From contig CAMPYS010000003.1 in assembly GCA_946998295.1 (NCBI GenBank), positions 1-64,000 on the forward strand: a stretch of 64,000 bases of DNA, read 5' to 3'. Below are positions 6,829-15,401 of this stretch, in pieces (the first letter of the stretch is position 1; each line of letters starts with the position of its first letter). A program made the position numbers and the translations under genes. The notes under the pieces were generated by a model, which was not told where the DNA came from, did not search any database, and saw only the letters and a program-made list of their open reading frames with translations. The DNA comes from an uncultured Prevotella sp. (lineage in GTDB: Bacteria; Bacteroidota; Bacteroidia; Bacteroidales; Bacteroidaceae).

Positions 6829-9417
6829 TTATATTACTTCAACAGACTTAACGGCTATCCAACCTTTTTGCCCATTTGAAAGTTCTACTTCATACCAGCC
6901 TTTTATTGTTTTATCTGTTATGGTTAGTTGAGTTCCTTCATGTATAGTTAATTTGGGGTGTCCATTAGGGTCAGGAGTTAACCTTAGATAGGCAATGGAA
7001 GATATAACTATAGCTCCGCTTCTATCATTACATTTATTGTTTTGGATTATTGCAAATAATGTTGATATAATAAATATAAATATAGCAATTAATGAAATAA
7101 AAAATCCTATTTTTCTGAACTTTATAGATGAAGCCATAAAGTATATAATTATAGAACTAAGAGCTATAAACATTGCTATAATACTTATTATGGCCCAAGT
7201 GTTGCAAGTAAATATATTTACTAAATCCCTGCCCCATATCATGAAGAAGAACTCTGATTTTTGTTCAATATTATCAATGGTCTTTGATTGAGCAATCTTT
7301 AAGTTATACCTTATATCTACATCATTAGGAGCTATTTTTAACGCACGTTCATAAGCTAATATTGCTTTTGGGATATTATTAGCACGATAATAAGAATTTC
7401 CTAAATTATAATACAATTCAGCAGTTTTATTTTTATTGAGCAACAACTCATAACTCTTTATTGCCTGTAGATAGTCTCCACTATGATATGCTTTTGCAGC
7501 CTCATCGGCATTTATTGCACTTACATTATGTAGATTACAAAATGATAAGGCTATTACTAACATAAATAACATTACAGAAGAACTGGAACATTTATTTTCT
7601 TGTTTCTTCATTTTTTTATTTTCACGTATAGAATTTTCTATCGAAGTAATACCTTTAACAGAAGCGTTGTAGGTTGTAGTCATATTTCCGTGTTCATCTC
7701 CAGGAGCGTACCTCTCATACTCACATTCATCTATTGCTTTTTCAAAAATAGAAAGTACATCATCACTAACTCCTATTTCTTTAAATCGTTGAGAAATAAT
7801 GTCCCGTGTTACTTCCCCTTCAATAGACAATTTGTCGCTTGCATATCCTAATAAGGTCTTTAGAATTTCATCATAAAAGTCAGTAGGCTGATTTGTATCC
7901 AATAATACTTTAGCTTTATGAAGTCGCTGTAAGGCTATGCTTTCTGCATTTTTACCTCTTAGTCCTGCAATATTAGCTCGTATATAAGCACGCTTACGCA
8001 AATTATATAATATGCCTATAAATAGTAATAATAAAACTACTATAATTATCCAATATACAGACGAACTAAAAAAGTTGTTTGTAGACATAGTCATATTATC
8101 TGCTCTCTTCAGGTCATGAATATCTCCATTGAATAATAAAGAATCAGATGAGTCAGAAGAAGTTGCTACACCATCGCCTTTTTCAACATTTATATTTATA
8201 GGTGATGTATTTAATGTTTTATATTTTTTTGTAGCTGTATCAAAATATACAAGCTGAATAGGTGGGATAGTAAATTGTCCTTCTTTACGTGGTATAGCTA
8301 TAAAATCGTACACCATATTACCCTCTACTCCGTTTAAAGATAGTTTAGTTTTATCGGATATATTAGGATCATATACATCAAAACTTTTATCTAAATTTAT
8401 AGTTGGGGTTTTTATTAACTTTAAATTTCCTATACCACCTATTACTACACGTATCTTAATTGGTGTATTAGCCTTAACTGTTTTCTTATCAACTTGTGCA
8501 GTAATATTTAACCTTCCTACTCCACCTGAAAAATTACTTGGTTTATTTGGCAATGGTAATACATTGATATTAAGATCATTTGATTTTACCATCTTCTCTA
8601 TATCTGCTCCTTCATCAGACATAATTGCAAAAGGATCAAAATCATCTATATCAGAACGTATTATACCCCTAAAATTAACCTTAGGAATATGTATCTTACC
8701 TGTTACTTGGGGATATAGAATATATTTACTCCATGTAGTACATCTATATTTACGTCTACCTAAGGTTTCGGTAGTAAAAGTTTTTTGCTGCGGTAGTTTT
8801 ATTTCTTGTGTATGACATCCCTGTATATCAGGCATATCACTTGATAACTGTACAAGATTTGCATTAGTATAGACTTTATATGTCAATAATACAGGTTCTT
8901 GTTCGTAAATTTGTCTTTTATTAGCTATTACTTTTATAATTAAATCTTTGCCTGCTGGTAGGTTCTCTTCAGGGCTTCGTACTTCAACATCAGGCTGTGG
9001 ATAGTTTCGATTATTAAGCTGGTTTTGTTTAATATTTCCATTTCCGACAGATGTAATTCTGACATGTTGAGATACTAAAGTCTTTCCTTTTACTACTACT
9101 TTTGCAGACGGAATAGTAAATACACCTTTTTGAGTAGTAATAAACAAATATGTAAATGTTTCTGTAGAGGAACTACTTGTATGTCCATTAATAACTTGAA
9201 AATTCTTTTGAGATGTATAATAAGGACCAGCTATCATCCTGAGTCCACGCGGTAAATTTCCAAGTTTCAACCTTTCTACATTTTCTGTATTAACTGTATA
9301 TTCAATTTGAAACTCTTCTCCTACTGCAACTTTCTTAGGTGCCGAAACTCGTACATTTTGTGCGTAAGATAGTAATGGAGTTATAAATATAAATAATAAA
9401 TAAAGCAATTTCTTCAT
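6829..9417 (-). CDS. BatD-BatE fusion protein of the Bat operon
   Basis: This 862-aa protein joins two proteins usually separate in Bat (aerotolerance) operons. Residues 1-602 are BatD: signal peptide ending SYAQ, periplasmic beta domains, a membrane helix near 452-472 and a cytoplasmic tail. Met603 opens a second signal-like stretch (MKKQENK plus a hydrophobic run ending VSA), then TPR repeats (about 645-710), two membrane helices (about 737-757 and 766-790) and an SH3-like domain (809-862), which match BatE. No stop codon separates the halves, and the predicted topology still works if the second signal acts as a membrane anchor. An internal start at 7611 could also make free BatE. The upstream frame reaches 9444, but the ATG at 9417 gives a clean signal peptide and avoids overlap with batC. 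Confidence 0.88.
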   Translation of the reverse strand: MKKLLYLLFIFITPLLSYAQNVRVSAPKKVAVGEEFQIEYTVNTENVERLKLGNLPRGLRMIAGPYYTSQKNFQVINGHTSSSSTETFTYLFITTQKGVFTIPSAKVVVKGKTLVSQHVRITSVGNGNIKQNQLNNRNYPQPDVEVRSPEENLPAGKDLIIKVIANKRQIYEQEPVLLTYKVYTNANLVQLSSDMPDIQGCHTQEIKLPQQKTFTTETLGRRKYRCTTWSKYILYPQVTGKIHIPKVNFRGIIRSDIDDFDPFAIMSDEGADIEKMVKSNDLNINVLPLPNKPSNFSGGVGRLNITAQVDKKTVKANTPIKIRVVIGGIGNLKLIKTPTINLDKSFDVYDPNISDKTKLSLNGVEGNMVYDFIAIPRKEGQFTIPPIQLVYFDTATKKYKTLNTSPININVEKGDGVATSSDSSDSLLFNGDIHDLKRADNMTMSTNNFFSSSVYWIIIVVLLLLFIGILYNLRKRAYIRANIAGLRGKNAESIALQRLHKAKVLLDTNQPTDFYDEILKTLLGYASDKLSIEGEVTRDIISQRFKEIGVSDDVLSIFEKAIDECEYERYAPGDEHGNMTTTYNASVKGITSIENSIRENKKMKKQENKCSSSSVMLFMLVIALSFCNLHNVSAINADEAAKAYHSGDYLQAIKSYELLLNKNKTAELYYNLGNSYYRANNIPKAILAYERALKIAPNDVDIRYNLKIAQSKTIDNIEQKSEFFFMIWGRDLVNIFTCNTWAIISIIAMFIALSSIIIYFMASSIKFRKIGFFISLIAIFIFIISTLFAIIQNNKCNDRSGAIVISSIAYLRLTPDPNGHPKLTIHEGTQLTITDKTIKGWYEVELSNGQKGWIAVKSVEVI

Positions 9418-9427
9418 AGATATATTC

Positions 9428-10120
9428 CTACCAATTTTTATCATTTGACTTTCTTATTGGTTGTTTCATATATTTTTTTAGCTTCTGCTGTGTTTCTTTT
9501 TCTGCTTGTAATGCTGCATTTAAAAGGCGTTCAGCATTATCTCTATTCATATTATTATTCTGCTTTTGTTGATTATTTTTATTAGGATTGGTGTTCTGTT
9601 TATTTTTCTTATTTTTTTGCTTATTCTTGTCATTCTTGTTATTTTTATTATTTCTGTTATTATTGTTTTTGTTATTATTCTGTTTTTGCTGTTTCTTCAA
9701 CATCTTTTTGCACATTGTCAAATTATAACGTGCATTATTATGATTAGGATTTATACGTAATGCTTGTTTATAGGCGTCTATTGCTTTGGCATATTCTTTT
9801 TGTGCCTGATAAGTAGTACCTAAATTATGATATGCACTGGCTTTATTAAAGTTATTTTTTTCTGATTGAATAGCTTTACCGTAATAAGGTACTGCTGCTT
9901 TAAATTTGTTTTGAGCTTGCAAAGTACAACCTAAGTTATATGAAGCTACTGCACTATTTGAATTTACTGAAAGTGCTTTCTTGAAAAATATTTCAGCTTG
10001 AGGATACTGTTTTTTTGCAAAACATTTATTGCCTTTACGTATAAAATCTCGCTCGTTTTGAGCTATCATACTAAAAGGAATTAGTATCATCAACAATAAT
10101 AACGTAATTCGTTTATTCAT
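9428..10120 (-). CDS. batC: BatC, TPR protein of the Bat operon
   Basis: This 230-aa exported protein has a signal peptide ending in MIAQ, three tetratricopeptide repeats at about residues 25-135 and a strongly asparagine- and lysine-rich tail at about 145-200. TPR repeats mediate protein contacts, and BatC is thought to join BatA, BatB and BatD in a cell-envelope complex. Its start overlaps the end of batB by 4 bp, and batD follows after 10 bp, both signs of coupled expression. The low-complexity tail is encoded by an AAT/AAA-rich run that is likely to vary between strains. Confidence 0.87.
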   Translation of the reverse strand: MNKRITLLLLMILIPFSMIAQNERDFIRKGNKCFAKKQYPQAEIFFKKALSVNSNSAVASYNLGCTLQAQNKFKAAVPYYGKAIQSEKNNFNKASAYHNLGTTYQAQKEYAKAIDAYKQALRINPNHNNARYNLTMCKKMLKKQQKQNNNKNNNNRNNKNNKNDKNKQKNKKNKQNTNPNKNNQQKQNNNMNRDNAERLLNAALQAEKETQQKLKKYMKQPIRKSNDKNW

Positions 10121-11145
10121 TTTTTATCCTTTGAAAAGAATTTTATATTTTCAAATATTACTTTTTTACGTTCCTGTATAAAGGCTTCTATTGCTAATAT
10201 AAAGAGCACTATTAATGCAATTGCAGGATATTGTTCATCAAAGTCGCTATAACGTATGCCATCGATTTCACCTTTCTGCAATTTATTAATCTCAGATATT
10301 AACTTAGTTTCTCCATTTGGAGTATTATCAACATTTATGTATATACCATTACCTGCTGTAGCAATTTGCCTACACATATTTTCATTTAATTTAGTAACTA
10401 CTGTATTACCTGTATTATCTGTTAAATACTTACCATTAGATAGTGGTATTGGAGCACCTTGACTTGTACCTACACCTAAGACAAAAATATTAACCCCAGC
10501 TTTCTTAGCTTTTGCTGCCATCTCTTCTACCTGTCCTTCATGATCTTCCCCATCAGTTATAAGAATTATTGCTTTGCCTATTTCTGATTTATTAGAAAAA
10601 CTTGACAAACATAGATTTAAAGCTGCGGATATATTTGTTCCTTGATTTCCTATAAGTGAAGGATCAATATTATTGAGAAACATTTTTGCCGAAGCTATAT
10701 CAGATGTCATAGGAAGCTGAATAAAAGCATCTCCTGCAAATACTACTAAACCGACTTTATCGTCAGAGAACTTATCCATAAGACTCTCTATTAACATTTT
10801 ACTTCGTTCGAGTCTTGAAGGTTTTATGTCTTGTGATAGCATAGAGTTACTTATATCTAAAGCTATCATTGTTTCTATTCCATTCTGTTTATTAGTTGCT
10901 ATCTTTGTTCCTATTTGGGGGCGTGCTATCATTAGAATAATTAAAGATAGTGCTATCTCCATTAACCAAAACTTTATAGCACACCGATATTTTGATATAT
11001 TAGGCGCAAGCCGAGATATAAGTTTTTCGTCTGCAAAACGTTTTAGTTGTTTACGTGAACGATTATTATATAGATAATATATTATTGCTAATATTGGTAA
11101 TATTAATAATAACCACAGATAATATGGATTTGCAAATCTAAACAT
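10117..11145 (-). CDS. batB: BatB, membrane protein with a von Willebrand factor A domain
   Basis: The 342-aa protein has two N-terminal membrane helices (about 9-25 and 58-75), a von Willebrand factor A domain with the metal-site motif DISNSML at 97-103, and a C-terminal membrane helix near 310-325, the standard BatA/BatB plan. The domain faces the periplasm and binds partners through a metal ion. The Bat operon was named for aerotolerance in Bacteroides fragilis; the molecular role remains unclear. The gene lies 50 bp after batA, the largest gap in the cluster, and overlaps batC by 4 bp. Confidence 0.92.
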   Translation of the reverse strand: MFRFANPYYLWLLLILPILAIIYYLYNNRSRKQLKRFADEKLISRLAPNISKYRCAIKFWLMEIALSLIILMIARPQIGTKIATNKQNGIETMIALDISNSMLSQDIKPSRLERSKMLIESLMDKFSDDKVGLVVFAGDAFIQLPMTSDIASAKMFLNNIDPSLIGNQGTNISAALNLCLSSFSNKSEIGKAIILITDGEDHEGQVEEMAAKAKKAGVNIFVLGVGTSQGAPIPLSNGKYLTDNTGNTVVTKLNENMCRQIATAGNGIYINVDNTPNGETKLISEINKLQKGEIDGIRYSDFDEQYPAIALIVLFILAIEAFIQERKKVIFENIKFFSKDKK

Positions 11146-11195
11146 TATTTATTTGTTATATTTTTTATAGATGAGCGTTTTAAGATACTTAAATG

Positions 11196-12164
11196 TTATG
11201 GGTGAGTACGTAAAACTATAGTTCGCATTATTATCTCTAATAACATTAAAAAAAATGCAGCCCAAGCAAATGGTAGATAAGCTTCGTACATTTTATTATA
11301 GTTCGTTGTTTTAAACTTTGATTTTTCTAATTTATCTATATCTTTATATATATTTGATAACTCTGCTCTACTTTGTGCTCTATAAAACTCACCGTTAGTC
11401 ATAGATGCTATATTTTGTAATGTTTTATAATCGATAACTCCAACAGCTTGACCTTTAACAGTTTTAGCACCAGTGCCTAAACCGATTGTATAAATTCTTA
11501 CTCCAAACTTCTTTGCTATTTGTGCGGCTGTCATTGGTGATATATCACCTACATTATTACTACCATCGGTTAGAAGTATTATTACTTTACTCTTTCCTTT
11601 CACATCTTTTAGTTTACTTATAGCATTAGCCAATCCCATTCCTATTGCAGTGCCATCTTTTATTATACCATCTATTGACAAATCTGCTCGTATATTGTGT
11701 AACATGTTAAGAAGTGTAGCCTGATCAGTTGTCATTGGACATTGAGTAAAGGCCTCTCCAGCAAATATTGTCAGACCTATATTGTCATTAGGGCGTGCAG
11801 CTATAAACTCTTGAGCAACATCTTTTGCTACTTCTATTCGATTGGGATATACATCATCTGATAACATACTTGCTGAAACATCCACAGCAAGCATTATATT
11901 TATTCCTTCTACATCATGCTCATTTAACGGATCATTGGTCTGGGGACGAGCTAATATTATAACTACTAAAATAAAAACAAGACAACGTAAAAAAACTGGA
12001 AGATTTCTTAATTTCACCTTCCAACTTTTGGGAGCATTAACAAATGCAAACGTATCACTCATTCGCATAGTTGGCTTGTTATGCTTATACCGCTTAAAAT
12101 ACCAAATAATATATGGTATAATGAGTAACAAAAGAAATAAAAATTCTTTATTTGCAAATTTCAT
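11196..12164 (-). CDS. batA: BatA, membrane protein with a von Willebrand factor A domain
   Basis: A 322-aa paralogue of the next gene (BatB), with N-terminal membrane helices at about 8-22 and 58-73, a von Willebrand factor A domain carrying the metal-site motif DVSASML at 95-101, and a C-terminal helix near 298-315. The order batA-batB is as in other Bacteroidetes. It lies 23 bp after the preceding membrane protein gene. Confidence 0.92.
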   Translation of the reverse strand: MKFANKEFLFLLLLIIPYIIWYFKRYKHNKPTMRMSDTFAFVNAPKSWKVKLRNLPVFLRCLVFILVVIILARPQTNDPLNEHDVEGINIMLAVDVSASMLSDDVYPNRIEVAKDVAQEFIAARPNDNIGLTIFAGEAFTQCPMTTDQATLLNMLHNIRADLSIDGIIKDGTAIGMGLANAISKLKDVKGKSKVIILLTDGSNNVGDISPMTAAQIAKKFGVRIYTIGLGTGAKTVKGQAVGVIDYKTLQNIASMTNGEFYRAQSRAELSNIYKDIDKLEKSKFKTTNYNKMYEAYLPFAWAAFFLMLLEIIMRTIVLRTHP

Positions 12165-12187
12165 ATTTATACTGTCCTCTTGTATTT

Positions 12188-13246
12188 TTAACTTAACAAT
12201 ATTATGATATCATATACAACATAAGCTAACAAAAGTATCCCTATAACACATAATAAACAGCTAACAGATACAAGTAATTTATGTCTCTTTGAATTTATAT
12301 GCTGTGATAAATTATCTATATTGGGTTCACTATTTGTTACAGGTTGCTCCATAGACTTTGTATCTTCTATATACTGAACAACATTTAACATTGAATAGTT
12401 GCGTTCCGTTTCTATAGTTGAATATTTTGCAAATTTAACTAAGTCTGCTGTTTTAAAAACATGTTGAAGTTCTGTAATTTTAGCTTTGTCACCTTCATCT
12501 TTCAACTGATTTATAATCTGCTCTGATGTTAATTCCATAGCATTAATCATAAATCGTTCAGAAAGATAGTTACGAAGTATATCTATCAATTCGGTATAAT
12601 ATTGCTTTTCATCTCTATCAGTATTCTTATTTTGTTCCTTAACTCTATTTATTTCCTGTAAAGCTTTTTCATGTGGTAATAATCGTTTACTTAATGTTTT
12701 ATTTTTTATAGATTTATTAGCACGCTTACTTTTTTTATAAAAATAATAAGATAAAAACAATAAACATATAGCTAATATAAATAACAATATTAATGGTATC
12801 CACTCAATAATATCAAATGGTAATGAGTGAATATTATCAGCAGGCTTTGCCTTAGCTGAAGTGTTTACTTTAACATCTATAACGCTTATAGTTAAAGGAC
12901 TAGTTGTGTAGCATTTACTATTAATATAAATTTTCTGTGAAGGAAGTTTATATTGCTTTGCATCCCAAGCTGTTACTCGCTGTATATAAATTATTTGTCT
13001 TTCATTACCATTTAAAATAGTATCAACTTTTTGTGATAATCGCTCTACTCCATTTGGTAAAATATGTGAGCTATTAAATAATGGATATATAACCTTAGCT
13101 GTATTATTAGATTTAGCAATAATCTTCCATTCAATAGGCTCACCTATTTTTATTTTGGTCTTATTTATTGTTGATTCAACATTTACTTGTGCTGAAACTA
13201 TTATCGAAATATATGAAAATATTACCAAATAAATAAATCGTCTCAT
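12188..13246 (-). CDS. membrane protein of the Bat operon, unnamed
   Basis: This 352-aa protein has a signal peptide (ending VSAQ), a periplasmic domain that looks like an immunoglobulin-type beta fold (to about residue 145), a membrane helix at about 148-170, a basic cytoplasmic region of about 130 residues and a second membrane helix near 325-348. A gene with this layout commonly sits between DUF58 and batA in Bacteroidetes; it resembles a short BatD. It directly abuts the DUF58 gene (1 bp apart), so translation is probably coupled. I cannot assign a biochemical function. Confidence 0.75.
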   Translation of the reverse strand: MRRFIYLVIFSYISIIVSAQVNVESTINKTKIKIGEPIEWKIIAKSNNTAKVIYPLFNSSHILPNGVERLSQKVDTILNGNERQIIYIQRVTAWDAKQYKLPSQKIYINSKCYTTSPLTISVIDVKVNTSAKAKPADNIHSLPFDIIEWIPLILLFILAICLLFLSYYFYKKSKRANKSIKNKTLSKRLLPHEKALQEINRVKEQNKNTDRDEKQYYTELIDILRNYLSERFMINAMELTSEQIINQLKDEGDKAKITELQHVFKTADLVKFAKYSTIETERNYSMLNVVQYIEDTKSMEQPVTNSEPNIDNLSQHINSKRHKLLVSVSCLLCVIGILLLAYVVYDIIILLS

Positions 13247-14116
13247 TTAGTTACGCTTTTCAAATAACATCATTAGTTTTTCCACATAGTCATCATCTGT
13301 AGCAATGGATACACTATCAACCTTGCTATATGAGAATATCTTATTAAGTCGTTCTTGTTGTTCTATCCAATAAGCATGGTGGGCTTTACGTAATGCTTTG
13401 CTACCAGTATCTATAAGTGATATGTTTCCTGTTTCGGCATCTTCTACATTAATTAATCCTATGTTAGGTAAGTTCTTTGCTCGCTGATCATACACTTGTA
13501 AAGCAATAACATCATGTTTTTTGTTAGCAATTGTTATTTCATCACGAAAATCAGAATGTAAGTAAAAATCGCTAAGAATAAACGCTGTACAGCGACGCTT
13601 TACTACACTTGTTAGAAATTCTAAAGGTTTTTTTATATCTGTACGCCTACTTTCGGGTTTAAAATTTAACATTTGACTTATTAAAAAGAGAATATGTTTA
13701 CGTCCTTTTTGAGGTGGTATATATTTTTCTATATGATCTGTAAAGAATATAGCTCCTATCTTGTCATTATTTTGTATAGCAGAAAATGCTAATGTTGCAG
13801 CAATTTCAGTTACTAAATCCCGTTTTGTTTGTTTTACTGTACCAAAATCTAAAGAACCACTAAGATCTATTAGTAACATCACTGTCAATTCTCGCTCTTC
13901 TTCAAAAACTTTCACAAAAGGATGGTGAAAGCGTGCAGTTACATTCCAATCTATATCTCTAACATCGTCCCCATACTGATATTCACGTACTTCTGCAAAT
14001 TCCATACCACGACCTTTAAAAGCAGAGTGGTACTGACCAGCAAAAATATTTTGACTAAGTCGCTTTGTCTTAATCTCTATACGTCTTACCTTATTAAGAA
14101 TATCAGTTACATCCAT
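13247..14116 (-). CDS. DUF58 domain protein of the Bat operon
   Basis: This 289-aa protein is a full DUF58 protein: the hallmark GRGMEFAEVREYQYGDD is followed by DIDWNVTARF at about 55-64, and the C-terminal half has a von Willebrand-like fold starting LLIDLSGSLDFG. DUF58 proteins are almost always encoded beside MoxR ATPases and appear to act with them as a chaperone-like module. It lies 21 bp after moxR and 1 bp before the next gene. No membrane segment is visible. Confidence 0.92.
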   Translation of the reverse strand: MDVTDILNKVRRIEIKTKRLSQNIFAGQYHSAFKGRGMEFAEVREYQYGDDVRDIDWNVTARFHHPFVKVFEEERELTVMLLIDLSGSLDFGTVKQTKRDLVTEIAATLAFSAIQNNDKIGAIFFTDHIEKYIPPQKGRKHILFLISQMLNFKPESRRTDIKKPLEFLTSVVKRRCTAFILSDFYLHSDFRDEITIANKKHDVIALQVYDQRAKNLPNIGLINVEDAETGNISLIDTGSKALRKAHHAYWIEQQERLNKIFSYSKVDSVSIATDDDYVEKLMMLFEKRN

Positions 14117-14137
14117 ATTATTTACTTTGATTATATT

Positions 14138-15133
14138 TTATGGTACTTGTACCTTATTTATTATCTCACTAATAATATCTTCTGTCGTAATATTACTTGC
14201 TTCTGCTGCATAAGAGAGTCCTATTCTGTGTCTAAGTACATCATATACAACTCCTCTAACATCTTCAGGAACAACATATCCACGCCTATTGATAAAGGCA
14301 TGTGAACGACTTGCTTTAGCAAGATTAATACTAGCTCGAGGACTACCTCCAAAGGTTATCATTGAGCTAAGTTTACTCATACCATAACGTTCTGGATATC
14401 GTGTTGCAAATACAATGTCTGCTATATATTGTTCTATCTTTTCATCTATATAAACCTCGTTTACTACTTTACGTGCTTCTAATATTTCATTTGTTGTAAT
14501 TATAGAAGTTATAGAAGGTAATGCTTCTAAAAGATTTTCACGAATAATAAGTTTTTCCTCGTCTATAGTTGGATAATCAATTATGACTTTCAGCATAAAA
14601 CGATCTACCTGCGCCTCTGGTAAAGGATAAGTACCTTCTTGCTCTATAGGATTCTGTGTTGCCATAACCATAAATGGGTTAGGAAGAGAGAATGTCTCAT
14701 CTCCTATTGTAACTTGATGCTCTTGCATAGCTTCAAGTAAAGCACTTTGAACTTTAGCTGGAGCACGGTTTATTTCGTCTGCAATAACAAAGTTTGCAAA
14801 TACAGGCCCTTTTTTTACATGAAAAGTTTCATCTTTTTGAGAATATATATGGGTTCCTATAACATCTGCTGGCAATAAATCTGGAGTAAACTGTATTCTA
14901 CTAAACTTTGAATCTATTAACTCTGATAAGGTTTTTATTGCTAAAGTTTTAGCTAAACCAGGTACACCTTCCAACAATATGTGACCATTACTAAGTAAAC
15001 CTATAAGTAGGGAATCTATCAAATGCTTCTGTCCTACTATTACATTATGCATACCAGTTACTAAATTTGTAACAAATAAGCTTTTCTGTTCTATTCTTAT
15101 ATTTAATTCTCGTATGTCTATTGATTCGGCCAT
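14138..15133 (-). CDS. moxR: MoxR-family AAA+ ATPase
   Basis: A 331-aa AAA+ ATPase with Walker A GVPGLAKT at 56-63, Walker B VIADEINR at about 116-123, and sensor region ATQNPIEQEGTYPLPEAQ. MoxR proteins act as chaperones that load metals or assemble complexes carrying von Willebrand factor A domains, which here would be BatA and BatB. It is the first gene of the minus-strand cluster that runs to nadE, with a candidate promoter 48 bp upstream. Confidence 0.95.
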   Translation of the reverse strand: MAESIDIRELNIRIEQKSLFVTNLVTGMHNVIVGQKHLIDSLLIGLLSNGHILLEGVPGLAKTLAIKTLSELIDSKFSRIQFTPDLLPADVIGTHIYSQKDETFHVKKGPVFANFVIADEINRAPAKVQSALLEAMQEHQVTIGDETFSLPNPFMVMATQNPIEQEGTYPLPEAQVDRFMLKVIIDYPTIDEEKLIIRENLLEALPSITSIITTNEILEARKVVNEVYIDEKIEQYIADIVFATRYPERYGMSKLSSMITFGGSPRASINLAKASRSHAFINRRGYVVPEDVRGVVYDVLRHRIGLSYAAEASNITTEDIISEIINKVQVP

Positions 15134-15180
15134 TGTTATTGAATATTATTATTTATCATACTACATGTAAAATTTTCACG

Positions 15181-15188
15181 CAAAAGTA
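15181..15188 (-). promoter_or_regulatory. candidate -7 box for the moxR-bat operon
   Basis: Read on the minus strand this is TACTTTTG, matching TAnnTTTG, 48 bp before the moxR start. No good TTG is found 19-21 bp further upstream. Confidence 0.45.
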
Positions 15189-15343
15189 ATACTTTTAAAA
15201 ATTACTTCATTATTAGAGTAACTAAATTATATTAAAATTGTTTCCAAATGTTTATAAATTAGTAACTTTTAATATGGATGTATTGTAGCTAACTAAATAA
15301 GTAGCTTTTATTAAGAATTATAAATTGTATTAGATATAAAATA

Positions 15344-15384
15344 TATGCGCTTCAAAAGTAAATTATTTACTTTTGAAGCGCATA
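15344..15384 (-). terminator. 19-bp perfect hairpin after the peptidase gene
   Basis: 15344-15362 and 15366-15384 are perfect reverse complements separated by TTA. The left arm begins TATGCGCTTCAAAAG. It lies 17 bp past the stop of the dipeptidyl peptidase gene, and an AT-rich stretch follows on the minus strand. It also insulates the moxR promoter from read-through. Confidence 0.85.
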
Positions 15385-15401
15385 ACATAAAAAATGTATT
15401 G

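Noticed and set aside
9566..9760. 64-codon frame on the plus strand inside batC
   Set aside because: It is the mirror of the asparagine- and lysine-rich tail of batC and reads as a run of Ile, Leu and Val.
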